DNA of 64,000 bases from assembly GCA_015039465.1 (NCBI GenBank), contig MU130359.1, positions 144,265 to 208,264 of the forward strand, read 5' to 3'. The position numbers were made by a program, and so were the translations under genes. Below are positions 33,234 through 45,190 of this stretch, in pieces (the first letter of the stretch is position 1; every line of letters begins with the position of its first letter). This stretch comes from Phlegmacium glaucopus (Eukaryota; Basidiomycota; Agaricomycetes; Agaricales; Cortinariaceae). The notes below the pieces were generated by a model. The model made no database searches, was not told the DNA's origin, and saw nothing but the letters and a program-made list of their open reading frames with translations.

Positions 33234-33713
33234 ATGTCTGTAGCATCCAGTGCGGTGACACAAACTGGGACATCTACTGTTGGACCTGCTGCCCAATCCC
33301 TAACAAATGCCGACCCACCAATCTCGCAGCTCATTCCATACATAACCACCGCATTCTCCTGGCTCAAGTACTTCCTGAGCTCTATCATAACTTTTCGGCC
33401 GCTGCTGCTGCTGTTTTGGCCTCTGCCGATTTTACTATACCTCTTTGCACCTGTGATCGTGTTCCTCGAGATTGTCTTGACAGTCTTCTTCTATTGGCCT
33501 TACACAACTACTCTCTATCTTCTTGAGGCCTTTTACCCGCTATATGTTCTCGTTGGAGTTGCGTGTATTACTGGAGGCGTGTTAGGACTCGCAGGGCGCC
33601 AGCTGTCTCGGTTGTTGGTCCACCTTTTGCAGGTTGAGACGAGGAAGACTCCAAAAGTGGATTGGAAAGGCAAGGGAAAAGATGAAGGCTCGGACAGTCT
33701 TCTGGACAATTGA
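33234..33713 (+). CDS. Small multi-pass membrane protein (159 aa)
   Basis: A single intronless frame. A Ser/Thr/Ala-rich hydrophilic N-terminus (MSVASSAVTQTGTSTVGPAA) precedes three hydrophobic segments: about residues 48-85 (LLLLFWPLPILLYLFAPVIV), 85-103 and 103-122 (PLYVLVGVACITGGVLGLA). The C-terminal tail is basic (KVDWKGKGKDEG). I do not recognise a characterised family; the size and topology fit small ER or mitochondrial membrane proteins. It is divergent from the uS19m gene, which could hint at mitochondrial function but proves nothing. Confidence 0.75.
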   Translation: MSVASSAVTQTGTSTVGPAAQSLTNADPPISQLIPYITTAFSWLKYFLSSIITFRPLLLLFWPLPILLYLFAPVIVFLEIVLTVFFYWPYTTTLYLLEAFYPLYVLVGVACITGGVLGLAGRQLSRLLVHLLQVETRKTPKVDWKGKGKDEGSDSLLDN

Positions 33714-33963
33714 AAGGTGATTTATTGGTATCATAAGACATCTACCCTTTCTGATCTGTATTCTGCGCAGATTCTTGCAGTCAAAATACCTACTTTATTG
33801 TACCTGTACTACAAAGTTGTAAGGCACATCGTGTCATTTATATTTCGTGATGACCCTGATTACATAATCGTACTTAAACTGTGTGACTGCTGGATGTTGT
33901 CGGTTTCTTTGGGTGAACGCACTTGGCCCCTCCAAATTTCCTGTTTTTCAACTCTGGCATAGA

Positions 33964-35633
33964 ATGCACCCCTTTCCTTCGGCGATAACGACGACGAATT
34001 TCTCAACGACAGCATCGACGAAAGCAACGACCCAGTATCAGCCATTGACTTCTGGCGATTCTATTCGAGCATCAGTTGCCCACCTTCTCACCCGGGCCTT
34101 CTCACTACCATGCTCGACAGGTGCCATGGCTTTTGCCCAGCTTGTCCAGCCCAATTCGCGATTTCAGCTGGCTCTTGACGCGTTGTTACCGATTCTCGAT
34201 TCAAACAAACCTGCTGAGGTAGGTGTCGCACCTTGTACCACCCAAAAAAGATAGATTGACGACTTCTCTACTTTCCCTCTTATAGCTAGCCCAGCGAATT
34301 TTAGTCTCATTTATTCTGTATTCACTCTATGTGCCTCATCCTGTCACGGTCAACCCCTTTAGGTCGGCACTCTTGGTCGCTTATTTAAGGGAACGGGAAA
34401 AGGCTGTCACCATTGCGAATGAAGGGGGCGTAAGCCCCGACGAGCCACTTGTCTGGGTATTATGGAAAATCTTAAGAGGGGATGGTAATGATGTTCGTGT
34501 CTTGTTTTGATCAACTACAGTCCAATCACTAAATTCCCGATTCCTTCCCCCCCTCACCAGATCGGCCCTTACTCCCCTAGTACCCTGTGTCGAACTTCCC
34601 TGCCCCCAAAACTTAGAGCTACTAATCTGGTTCTTGATGACGAATTGTATAATAGTATCTCTGACATGCAAGTCTTTTCGCCTCATGTTATCGACAATAG
34701 AGTATGGCTGACATCCGATTCAGAGACGACTCAACTTATTCTTATTTTCAAGAACGTAGGCGATCGGCCACCTCCGATCTTAACGAAAATCCTACTTCTA
34801 ACCGCAACAATCATGGCGATGTCAGGCGCAATGTAGCGTCCGTCACCCCAGATTTTGCATCTCGCTCTCCTATCAGTTTCGAGGAAGACAGGCAGAACGA
34901 ACGTCTCGTTCATGCTGTCAAGCTTCTCCTTGCAGCTCGTGGCCGTGTGCTCACCCTTTCTGAACAACGAGTGCGTGTCTTTTTCTTTTGGTCCAGCCCC
35001 CATTTTATAACTTGTCATGTTTTTCCTCAGGCACTCTCTCCCGTTATTCCTGACCTCGCGAGTACCAATATAATAACCTCCATTGATCTCAATGCCATAA
35101 TCGCACACAATCCGACCATCGCTCATCCGCTCTTGGTTGGTCTACTCACCAACGCTAACCCCGATAACAACAATCCTAGGCCATTTCTTGATGTACTCCC
35201 ATTTTTGCCACCCACCCTCCCAACTTTTGATCTCTACGGCAGGCTCTTGAGAGATCAAACTCGGGTTACTGTTCAGGGATATTCAACTGTCGCGGATCTT
35301 GTCTTGATGGAGATCTTGGGCCGTTTTGTTCATGAATGCATCAACTGGCTTGAAAATGCGGAGAAGGAGGAAAAGGCTGGGAATATTAGTGACGATCGCT
35401 TCGGGAAAGGGGTGCAAAACGTAGGTCCTTTGTACTCATCTACATGGTGGAACTTACCAACCCTTCTCCCGGCTGCATAGTTATGTCGCTTTTATCACTC
35501 GCTCATCAAATTATCGATCGTGGATCCGACATGTGATGCAGATTCCACTGAGATGGCGCACTTCAGTCTTCGTAACGCTCGTTTTGAAGAAGCGAATACG
35601 CTTTACCGGGTTATTGCCACCTCCAGATTTTGA
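33964..35633 (+). CDS. CCR4-NOT complex subunit 11 homologue
   Basis: Five or more exons. The N-terminal helical part reads FQLALDALLPILDSNKPAE, then LAQRILVSFILYSLYVPHPV, NPFRSALLVAYLREREKAV and GPYSPSTLCRTSLPPKLRA, as in CNOT11. The C-terminal domain reads LDVLPFLPPTLPTFDLYGRL, LVLMEILGRFVHECINWLEN and, after the last intron, LCRFYHSLIKLSIVDPTCD then FSLRNARFEEANTLYRVI. CNOT11 joins CNOT10 in a peripheral module of the cytoplasmic CCR4-NOT mRNA deadenylase. The exon structure around 34,640-34,710 is uncertain because the frame changes there and no ideal splice pair is visible. An in-frame ATG at 33,883 is an alternative start. Confidence 0.82.
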
Positions 35634-36993
35634 AGAGAAGGATCTTACAAGCTCAAACCTTCTGCGGTCCGAACTGTCGACGAACCCATCCAACTTACAA
35701 AAATGATGATAGAAACAAAAAAAGTTAAATCCTTTTATGCAACGCATACCAACTACGAAATCACAACGAGGGTGGTTTTTGAAAGGTGGCTGTATGGCTC
35801 GATATGTTTCCAGAGAAATATGCAATTTTATGCTGATCATGTGTTGAAAAAAAACTCGGCGGACTTTATTTTCCTTCCTTCCTTTGTGGATTTTCCCTTG
35901 TATGTATTGTCCTTTATTGTCACAAATATGCATTTATTCGTTTTTTCCCCCCCTTTACTTTCTGTTCTTTTTTGAATGAGACGAGGCCGTTCTGCAGGTT
36001 AAAAAAAAGATCTCCTATGCGTATTCCAAGCAAACTCATGATGACTTACACAAGTCCATTCAACCATTTTCGTCCAGACTTTTTTTCGCCACTTGTTTGA
36101 TACCTCGTTTCACTTATCCAACTGATTTTTTTTTCTTACAACTTACCATTACGAATCACCTACTATCCGCTGTTCTGTCGTTTGTCTAGTGTCGTTATTT
36201 TTGTTAGGGTCTTTGTACAATATTAGATACGGTATTTATATCTGTTAAGTATAGAAAAAAAGGTCTGCGAAATAGAGGGTGTTACGATTCCAGCGATCCA
36301 GTCACTAATACAAGCTGTTACTTGGCCGCCATGATGCGTGATGCATTGATGCATCGATAATTCGAGTCCTCGAGCCATCCTCAAGGCTGAGTCTCATGCC
36401 TGAAAGCCTGAATCTTGCCGATGAAGGAGCAAGGCAGCTCGCAACCTCCTCGTAATAAACCTAAACCGCGAGTAACTCCAAGCTCGCGTTCAATCTGACA
36501 AGTCTTAGTCCAGTTCGGAATAAGGATGACCCGTCCATATCTTCCCATAGGAAGACTCGTTCGAGTTCCTGTGAAAACCAATGTCCTCCGAGAGAGATGG
36601 GCGACCAGCCAGTCTCCCGTACACAGATTATAAATTCGTGTCTCTTCTTCGTGGGGAGGAGAGGATGACTGACACTCATGTATAGGCGGCCAGGCTACTC
36701 ACATACTGTACTATCGATCCACGCGGTCGACTTGGCTGACTTGGCTGACTTGACCTCCGCGATAGTAGGAAGAAATACACTTCGATTCATTACCTTTACA
36801 CTCTCAAGTCCTGAGAACCCCGACTGCCTAAGAGAATCTTCTTGCGAAAGAATACAGCGACGTTTGGAATGTTCAGAGGGGCCAACTACTGCACATGTGC
36901 CCACATTTTTGTGGCAAATTTGTGGCGAATTGGTTAAAGTCGACAGCAGGTGGGAGCTGAGCGCATAAAAAGTTGAATACTGAGTACTGGGTA
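35634..36993. other. Intergenic region, no supported gene
   Basis: About 1.4 kb follows CNOT11. The first 600 bp are T-rich and look like 3' flank. Around 36,730-36,760 there is a short CTTGGCTGA tandem repeat. Open frames here overlap each other on both strands and show no motifs. Confidence 0.5.
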
Positions 36994-38266
36994 TTAGTAC
37001 TCAATGTCGGCACCCCGTCTCCGCCTATTGGCTTTCCCAGCCTCTTGCCACCTCTTTTTCCACCCTTTCGTTAATTCGCTCTTCCCTTCCTCCCACCGCT
37101 TTCTGATATCTTCCTCTGTCCCAGTGCGGTAGAAACCCACCGAAGGCTCACGCTAACCCCAATGATTGTCCTTTAGCAAGTCAAAAAGGTCCTTCTGGCG
37201 CATTTTATTTGGATTTCCTTGCTTCTGTGGGTGTGGGAAGAAGAGAGCCTGCTTGGGGTTTAAGACAACAGGTGATTGGGAAGAATGGGTAGTGGGAGGC
37301 AGAAGTGTGTAGGGTGGTGTCTGTTCTCGTGTTGAGGTAGGCTGTTCAGCGAAGAAAGGGGCCTCGTTGTCGAGTTCCAGGTCGAGGTCAAGGTGTGCCA
37401 GTAGAGAAAATCCAGCTATTCAATGGGGCAGTTAGCGTCTTTATCAATTATGAGGGTTTAAAGAATTACCTTCTTCTCTGGGCGCGAAAAGATGCTTCAA
37501 CGCCGTTGAGGTTTGAGCCTCAAGTCCAGTCGACCCCGTCGATGTAACCGCAGCTAGAGGGCCTTCTCTCTCTCCTTAGTCCCCTGTTGATTTTCTTCTT
37601 TTTGCAGTTTCATCCTTGGCGTGCCGACGTCCAGATTATCGATCGGTACCACCGAGATTCCATCATTCGGCTTCTCGTGTTCAATTTAGGGAAGCGTTCT
37701 TTCGGGTGGCATCTCGACTGGGCTTGTTATTCATGCAAGAGAAGACACTTGCCAGCCTTTACGGTCGCTGACATTTGTTGATGTGACCAGCGTCATGCTC
37801 CCTGCTTGTGAACCTTCACCCTTTTTCGGGTGGCTCTTCAGCTGCTGCCTTGTTCTCGAGTGCAATCCTTGAGATGCACATTTGCATGATTTTCAGGTCG
37901 TGACAGACAGCAAAAAGCCACACACCTCTCTCTGAAATCAGGGTTTGCCTCTCCGAAACGCAATTTCGCTCCCTTCCAAGTCGATCCGCTTAACAAACCC
38001 ATACCTTAAAAAAGAGAGAAATTGAGCAAAAAAAGGATTCAACGGCAAGAAAATGGCCGTCATACATTTCGTCAATTTCCCAGTAGTTGTTTCGAGTATA
38101 ACATAGCCAAATTTTCTTGGTTGACCGACCCATCAGTAAGACCAAAGCCATCCAAAGCTGTGACTGTGCCAAAAATCGTCAGGTTCTGAAAAATATCATC
38201 TCTTGTGATTGATGTGGTGAGTCCAGAGATAACTTTAAGAAGCCTCTTAGTGACTGGGATATCCAT
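36994..38266 (-). pseudogene. Decayed RRM nucleolar protein (NOL8/Nop8-like)
   Basis: Pieces of one gene can be read in order on the minus strand. The first is MDIPVTKRLLKVISGLTTSI with an RRM start, whose continuation VGQPRKFGYVILETTTGK is in another frame (frameshift near 38,120-38,135). Next is WKGAKLRFGEANPDFRER (RNP-like end of the RRM), then TSTALKHLFAPREE joined across an intron to LLAHLDLDLELDNEAPFF. The C-terminal block QKDLFDLLKDNHWG is cut by a TAG at 37,153-37,155 and continues FYRTGTEEDIRKRWEEGK then TKGWKKRWQEAGK. The middle part is split over several frames. The C-terminal block resembles Nop8/NOL8 pre-ribosomal proteins; that assignment is moderately sure. An intact homologue presumably exists elsewhere. 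Confidence 0.65.
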
Positions 38267-38486
38267 CCAGAGTTTTATTAAACAAAAAATTATATTTAAA
38301 TCTTATTGGTAAGCAGACTCTAATGGACGCGTACTATGTACAACCATCTGATCCTCAAGACCATGGTCAAATACTCATCATTCACCTAATGCTCGTTGTC
38401 TAGATCACGCTGCCAAGTATCGCAATTGGACAGACTGAAATATATGAGCGATCCACTGGCACCACCATCCAAGGCAAAATCAACTT

Positions 38487-40156
38487 CTACAATCGGTTTC
38501 GAGTGCAACGCACACAAGCAAGGAGTGAGCATCCTCTACATATCTGATATTTTTGAAAATGAATGCCAAGTTAGCGACGAAAGTTGAAGAAAAGATAGCA
38601 TTCTTACCAGCAAATATGTGGGAAGCACAAAATGACATTCTTCGCATCTTCCTCCGCCTTGACGGTACCTCCAAGAATGGCGCTCACAATGGTGGTTGTC
38701 ACGCAAGGTGGCAATTCTTTGCTCCACCCGCTCTGCGAAGACTGCAGGAGCCATCCTTTGGGCCGCCGCTTGACCCACTTCATTCTCAACCCTTTGCTGC
38801 GCTGCGGTTACTAATCGTGCGTCATCCCATTGGTCACATTCACAATTCTTCCACCGTGCGGCACACAAGTAGCAAAATTCAGTCCTGCACCGGCAGGTCA
38901 TATGGTAACATCCATGGTCGAGTTCCACGACAGCATGACAGCCTGGGCATGTTTGCCACCCTTTACTCTTCACGAGTGCCTGGAGCGCTTCATTAGATGC
39001 GCTGACGCCACATCCTTCGCCTGGGTGAGCCAGTTCCTTACATTCCGGGCAGGTATTTACGTGACAATTAGGGCATTCGATCCCGGAAAGAGATAATCGG
39101 TCTTCAGATGATCCTAAGAAGGTGGAGCAAGTGGGATTCGAACAGTATAACCTGTCCTTGGAAAGGATACTAAATTCTGCTTGTTTCCGTTGGAAGAGAG
39201 TGCGTAATTTCAAGGAAAGAGCTGGTATAACATTTGCAATAGGAATAGGGTCCTGGCAGCAACGCAGAGGGAAAAGAGACTCGTCGCGAGTAGAAGCTTC
39301 GACTAACTCTACGAGGCAACCTCTACAATAGTAGTGGCCACAGGGAGTGTTGAGCGTTTCGTAGCATCGGAAAGAGTCGTGACAAATTGCGCAATGGACC
39401 CTGGAAATTTCAAAGTGTCAACTTTGAAAACATACCATTGAAGGAGCTTACCGTTTATTGCGATCGGCACTTGGTCCAGCAACAGATCGTTTACCGACAG
39501 TATTGGGTCGAGGAGTGGAGAACCCAGAGTTCTGCATTAAGTCGTCGCTGTCACCTTCTATAGATTCTTCCTCATCATCTAGTAATCCATTTTTTACGAT
39601 TGGATTGTCTGACGCATCTATCCCTGCATGATCAGACCGCACAGCAGCCATCTCTGGTCTGTAACAAGCAACCTTCAGTAGGGATCCGACAGGATATGAT
39701 CTAAACATACGTTGCGATGAACACTGGATCCATGACGAAAGCTGGATGTTCCAATCGCGTTTGACAGCTTTTAGGAACTGGTAGTGCTTCGCCTCGAGAT
39801 AGAAGCTCGGCAGCAATTCGATCCTCCGCGGCTGCTTCTTCTGCAGTGGTGAGGACATCAAGGTATGCTGCGTCAGTCACCAGAGCATCACCAATACTTT
39901 TGGCGAATTTGGCATCCTCCACGATAGAAAGCCATTCATTGTACTGTTCTGTTTGAAGCCGATGAGCAATCTCTTCATCCGATGGTAAGGAATCGGCGCG
40001 GGCTTTGCCCTTCCGGCAGCCTAGAACTTCAGCAAGATCGTCGAGTGCTAGTTTCGCGATCAGTGCCGCCGTCTCCATGTCTAAGTCATCATTGATGACC
40101 GAGCCACTGGCAAGATTTGAGTGGTGAGGTTCGACAATGGGATGAGAGAACGTCAT
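38487..40156 (-). CDS. RBR-type E3 ubiquitin ligase
   Basis: Multi-exon gene for a RING-between-RING ligase, which takes ubiquitin onto a RING2 cysteine before transfer. It starts MTFSHPIVEPHHSNLASG; a Glu/Asp/Ala-rich N-terminal region follows. RING1 starts at VHCAICHDSFRCYETLNTPC, then GHYYCRGCLVELVEAS. The IBR region reads YCSNPTCSTFLG then IECPNCHVNTCPECKELAHP. RING2 is TCPGCHAVVELDHGCYHMTC with CRTEFCYLC; the GCYHMTC segment holds the expected catalytic Cys. The last intron needs acceptor AATATCAG to yield ICRGCSLLACVRCTRNRL, which fits the Cys-rich ending; other nearby AGs give non-conserved tails. The Cys/His ligands look complete. It lies downstream of the decayed nucleolar gene. Confidence 0.88.
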
Positions 40157-40727
40157 GTCCAGGTTGTCAGTTTAGACAGTATTCAAGAGGGCGATATGAT
40201 TATCTATATCAGAACCGGTGTTTTGAATATTTGGCAGGGGAAGTTGGGAGGCAGGATGAGGCAGCGGAAGGATATCGTCTGAAAGGTTTATATATATCAA
40301 TCAGATAGGCGCCCATATTCCTTTCAAAAAGGTATATCGATAAAACGAGCCACCAACGAGCCAACTTTATTGGGGTTCAACGGAGCCTTTTGTATCTGCG
40401 CCTCATGTTGAGTAGCATAGGAGACGTAAGTGCAAAATTATAATCCAAGCACCCTGGGAATCGGGAATGAATGACTTGCGTGGTGGCGTATTTCCGAGTC
40501 TTCCTCAGTTTGACAGTTATTTCACACATTTTGAAAGCCAAAACCGTAGATCGGACTTCAGATGGACATCAGTCAGATGGAGAAGACCAGAAACTCTGAA
40601 AAAAACCAGCTTTCAAAGAATTCGTGGCCTGCTGGCAGCAACCAACAAGTCGTGCATCATGTCACTCCGACTCACTCGTGGCACGAGGTCATGATGAGAT
40701 ACCTGATTGATCACATCCATCGTGAAG

Positions 40728-41070
40728 TATGGCTCCCTACCTCTCAGATGACCTCAAGGAGTATATCGTTCAGTGGTACTATGTAGACCTGAAGGACGAT
40801 GATGGAGATACAAGACCTCTCAAGGTCTTGGTCTACAAAGTCATTCGCAATTATAGAGATTTTGGGCAAATAAGAAGAGATTTCTTATTTGCCCAAAATC
40901 TCTTTAACAGTTGCGGTGGACCCATCACTGGTGACGATATTTAATTCCATGCACTCCTTGGTGCCAATCCATCCCTACATCTTGATGAGATGCAGCAAAA
41001 ATGTTTTGCTAGTATACACGGAGTGACTGAGTCGATATTTCGATCCCCACAATTTCGGATCTCTCTTGCA
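40728..41070 (+). pseudogene. Fossil of an HTH/DDE transposase (Tc1/IS630-type)
   Basis: The frame opens MAPYLSDDLKEYIVQWYYVD and continues to VYKVIRNYRDFGQ, the helix-turn-helix start common to fungal Tc1/IS630-like transposases. It is then derailed by a hairpin (40,855-40,903), resumes as CGGPITGDDI, hits TAA at about 40,942, and in the same frame continues FHALLGANPSLHLDEMQQK and IHGVTESIF before a final stop. The order matches the N-terminal DNA-binding half of that family. The DDE catalytic half is absent, so it is a dead fragment. Confidence 0.7.
40855..40903. repeat. Near-perfect 21-bp-arm hairpin inside the transposase fossil
   Basis: AGAGATTTTGGGCAAATAAG is followed after 7-9 bp by its exact reverse complement CTTATTTGCCCAAAATCTCT. 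The left arm belongs to the ancestral reading frame (DFGQ codons); the right arm looks like an inverted copy of it, so this is a local inverted duplication rather than an inserted element. Confidence 0.8.
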
Positions 41071-42344
41071 TGATGGGAGCGAAGTGGGGATGCAGAACAA
41101 TAGATATCAGAAAGAGCTGGCAAGCTAGAATACGGGAAAGGGGTGGAAGGGGAAGCTGGATGAGCAACAAGAAAGCAAGCACGCATCCCCTTCTCTATAG
41201 GAGGATCAATAGATGAGTAATCAAATTGACTAAGCCTCCTCTTGGGAACAGGTGTAAGGCTGGTACATGGCCGCTGTTGATAAACGATAAATTTAATGTG
41301 CTCTACTTTGGGCAAGCACGTGATAAATTTCGCTTGCGGTACCAGTTCAATTCCCCGGGCTAGCCTATCCAAATTTGGAATCCGCACAAAAATCATTTGT
41401 CAATTTATTATTTAGTCACCAACATACGGAACGCTTCTATAGTACTGGATCACGCAGTAATTGACAGAAAATGGCCGTGAAAACTTACAATAATATGTAT
41501 ATACCTGAATGTTTTTCTCTCTGCTATCGTGGGATGTCCCGGATGTGACAAATAGCTTGGCTTCCTTTTTGGGTCAGTCGGAGTTGGAAAAAGAGCCATT
41601 ATGGGCATTCCAATCCCAAATCGGTATCCATCCGTATCGGCTGGTGTCGAGCCTATGTAGAGGTCGTTGCACGCGTGCTAGCCTCCTTTCTTTAACAAAC
41701 AGTGGGACATTTCCAATGACTTGTCCAGGGCCCACTTCACTGTCGCCGGGTTGCATTCAAGCGGCGGCCACTTAAACAAAGCGTCATGACACAAATCTAG
41801 GAGCCTATCTATTGGCGGCCCATGAGAGCCTCCTTTCTCTTATCGAGATCCGTCGCTAGCTGTAGACTCTAGGGGTCAAACTACTAGCGTCTGCACTGCT
41901 ATCAACAGTGCTTGTCACTCCCAATTAGGACGGGTTCATTTGTTTTTTTTTTCACCAAGCAGTATCAAACAGACACGGGGCTGATCGCGATTTACAACTA
42001 GGATGGCCCCGTAGCTATTTGATGTTTGGGACCCGAAAGGCGCTATCGAACGCATTTTCAGGAATAGGAAACACTCGAATAAAATTTAATCGAGTATCTG
42101 GCAATTTAGTTCAACAATGAATATGGTAATCAGTGGAAACCAAAGGGGCCATGATGCGGGGCTGGAAATAAAGAAAGCTTGAACATTCAACAAAGATTGT
42201 GGGAAAAACTTAGTGGCCTCACACTGCCTTTTCGCCCACACCTACGAAAATCCTGCTCGATCCCTTTTTTATCAGGCCAAAGGAGGGAGGACCCAATTTC
42301 TTTGTCCTAGAAATTTGAGTGCGCATTTTCCTCAAGCCATAGGA
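41071..42344. other. Intergenic region, no supported gene
   Basis: About 1.3 kb lies upstream of the zinc-finger gene. A minus-strand open frame at 40,941-41,396 overlaps the transposase fossil and shows no motif. The last 300 bp have A/T-rich promoter-like composition. Confidence 0.5.
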
Positions 42345-42350
42345 TATAAA
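42345..42350 (+). promoter_or_regulatory. TATA box of the zinc-finger gene
   Basis: TATAAA here lies only 12 bp before an upstream ATG at 42,362 but 81 bp before the ATG at 42,431. Since transcription should start about 30 bp downstream of a TATA box, the second ATG is the more likely start. Confidence 0.55.
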
Positions 42351-42430
42351 ACTCTACGAATTTGAACCGCCTTTCTCCCCATCGACAAACCACCATATCT
42401 CCCTTGCCAGTGACTGAAACTGAACCGACG

Positions 42431-43473
42431 ATGTCCTGCAGCCTGAGTGATATCTTTGATTTGGAAGGATACTACGATGACACGAATCCGAGTCGGTCAT
42501 ACGGTGAGGATTCGTCAATGAAGCGTTCCAAGTTCGAAGTGGTCGGCAACACCTCCAACCCTAACTCCTCCCTTGCCCTCGACATCGAGGGCCCTACCCA
42601 TAACCCGAAACATTTTAACGTTGGGGTTACCGCAGATATTTATAAGTTTCAAGTTGGCCCTATTTTTAATGTTTTCGGACGGCAGGAAGAAGAGTTTCAG
42701 TGCGTATTATCTTGACCAATTGTGAATTTATATGAATATCTCCTTCTAGTGCCAGCGCCTCTGACAATTATTCTCCTGTCGAATTTCCATCGACCCCCTT
42801 CAAGCGACCAGCCCCCCCCCTCCCAAAACATTTTAAGTGGATCAATTTCTCGTCCGCTACTGCGTCTCCTAGAAGGAGCCGCGCATACGCTCAGAAGCAG
42901 TCCAATTCTGAGCGCACCGCCAAGGGCAAGGGCCCCAAAGCCGCTGCTGTTCCCGTAAAAATAAAGGATGAACCTCTGGCCAGGGGGGCGAAACGCCGCA
43001 AGACTATTAATTCTGCTTGTGCAGCTGATGGTCTGGTGCCTTTTGTCACTGACTGGGCTCCCGTACGCAACTCCGCCTTTCCAGCCCCCGTCGCTTCATC
43101 CCACTGCTCGGATTCCGGCGGCCCGTCAACTCCTTGCCAGCCGCCCAAGGCAATCCCGACTAGGAAGCGGAAAGTCAAGGAAAATAACAAGGATATAGAA
43201 CAGCAATGGAGCTCAGAGTGGAAACATGTACCAAACGAGGGCTTTTCTTGTCGAATAGCCAAGGGCAAGACGGAGTATCGTTGCGACCTCTGCCCCCAGA
43301 TTTCCACAAGAAAAGGTGACATGAGGACGCATCGGTTTAAGCTACAACACACCGCCAAGTCTTTCTTCTGCACTAACGCTGGGTGCTCAAAGAGATACAC
43401 CCGGCCAGATGCGGTAAAGAGACATGAAAAAATTTGCCAGTTGCGTCCCTCAACACTAACAACTTCACCCTAG
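42431..43473 (+). CDS. C2H2 zinc-finger protein, probable transcription factor
   Basis: Two exons joined across a short intron (about 42,700-42,750, donor GTGCGT). The N-terminus MSCSLSDIFDLEGYYDD is acidic and Ser-rich. The middle is basic and Pro/Ser-rich, with nuclear-localisation-like clusters (RGAKRRK and PTRKRKVKENN). The C-terminus carries two C2H2 fingers: YRCDLCPQISTRKGDMRTHR, then FKLQH, and FFCTNAGCSKRYTRPDAVKR followed by HEKIC. The protein ends shortly afterwards (STLTTSP). C-terminal paired fingers with a long disordered N-terminus are typical of basidiomycete regulators. The target is unknown. The start was chosen from the TATA position; 23 extra residues are possible. Confidence 0.82.
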
Positions 43474-44219
43474 TCCATCAAATATCCGATGCTTTATTCT
43501 TTATTTTGTTATGTTTCTCAACACCTAGTATGAATATGGATTCACATGTCTTATTACGCTTGTACATTTGTATGGTCCGTAAGTCATCAGCGCGCTCAGC
43601 TTCCTTTCTGCCAAATGGTAACTCAATGATAAAGATAAGTGTCGCGTCTTGGACAGATGAAAATAGAAGTATTACCGTTACAATAAAGAATGATGGGCAA
43701 GAAATCCGTGGATATGGATACAGATTTCCTGTTTGTGCCTATGGCTTGCCCGGGCTCCCCGAAACTTGGATCTCGGGAGATGAAAGGGATTGACCTACAT
43801 TCTGAAGAGGGGTCCGAGCAAGACCTGAGCGCCTCGTGAGCTCGGTTGCGGCGAACAAGTGCCGAAATCAACCAGTTGTACAGGGGACGAAGGGTGAGTC
43901 AAAAAAAAATTAATTAGGACGGCCATAAGACACGTTTTCCACGTCAGAACCAGATGGGGAGAAGCGCTCCCAATCGCAAGCAATTCTATTCATATTTGTA
44001 TGTGTGATTTACAGAGGAAGAAGCTATGGGCATTATCTTATACCATAATGAGCTAGCTCAAGGATTTTAACTCCGCATATCATTGACCAATAATTTGGAT
44101 CATAGACAAATACCTACACACACAGGTCCTAGTATATCCAGTTTCTTCTCGAAGTTTCCCATACAAAATACAGATGGCGACGAAAAGCAGAAGGGAAATA
44201 ACAAAACGATCTGAATCAC
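43474..44219. other. Intergenic region, no supported gene
   Basis: About 750 bp follows the zinc-finger stop. A plus-strand open frame to 43,793 begins inside the zinc-finger exon and has no recognisable motif. Nothing else stands out. Confidence 0.45.
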
Positions 44220-45190
44220 TTATTGCATCAAATCAGACCCCAATGGGCAACGGCCAGCAGCGTTCAAGTCCTCATTGATTTCTGGCATTCTGCGGTGTGA
44301 TTTCGTAAATTGACCTTTCAAGTTACCCCACATCTTAGGCTCGTGAACTGGGGAGCGTCCTCAGTGATCTATCGATTTAGAAAACACAAAATCAACCAAC
44401 CATGTAGTTTTCTGGACCTCTTCATCGCATAATCAGTGATAGTGAACATCATGCTTGATTCGAACTAGATGATAATCGATATCGAACCTGCATCTAGTTC
44501 CTGTTTTTTGAGCCTATAAGTATGGAAAACTCACCTAGGGTGCCTTCAGAAATTCGAATTGGTCCCAAGTCAGCTTCAGACGCCCTTTTAAATTCGTCGT
44601 AGGAGACTAGAGTCACACGTTAACAAGCTGAATTTGATCTATGGATGACACCGAAATGCCAACATACCACCGTGAGGAAAGAATACCGTCTCGTAATTAG
44701 CACCACCTGGGAAGAAGGCCAGGGTTGGAATACATCACTACGACCACCATAGACGCCGTAAATCAGGTCCATAAACTAACGAAACTTACGAAAGACAAGA
44801 AATTACGAGTCCCCTTTAGGGGCTAAGCGGATGCGGCTTTCAAAGGTAACGCAAGACTTGCCGGTAACTTCCGTGATTGCACGTGTTGATGATGATGGCC
44901 TTGTTTGCCGCGCGAAAACTCTGTCGTCGTCTTTAAGAAACTCAACGCTCACGAAGACGCTATAAAAATACCAGTATAATTTTGAAGGGACTCGTATATG
45001 CCACGCGGAGCGATGGCCCTCACCCACAAGTGGAAGTAATGATTTTGATATCAAGTGACAGGTCTAAAGTTTGCCCCGGTCCGGGAACTGGCTGAAATAG
45101 TTACCAGAAAAGGTTTTATTTGCTGCACAAATAATCACCGGCAGAGAAGGCGGCTTGTACCGAACCTCAAAATCTGAGTAACATAGCGGC
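44220..45190 (-). pseudogene. Unidentified decayed gene, 5' part caught in the transporter duplication
   Basis: Several minus-strand segments join across good GT-AG introns. They include FEVRYKPPSLPVIICAANKT, then GQTLDLSLDIKIITSTCG, then EFLKDDDRVFARQTRP leading to FESRIRLAPKGDS, a TAA stop, and in the same frame FLVFRGANYETVFFPHG. Two more exons give VSYDEFKRASEADLGPIRIS and, across a further intron, PKMWGNLKGQFTKSHRRMPE, ending GRCPLGSDLMQ. I cannot name the family. The internal TAA and mismatched frame near 45,100 indicate decay. The LPVIICAANK segment recurs as PPVIVCAANKAFA upstream of the second transporter copy (about 48,300-48,350), showing that the duplicated unit began inside this gene. 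Confidence 0.5.

Noticed and set aside
43434..43793. Plus-strand frame of 119 codons after the zinc-finger gene
   Set aside because: It begins inside the zinc-finger exon in another frame and shows no domain; not supported as a gene.
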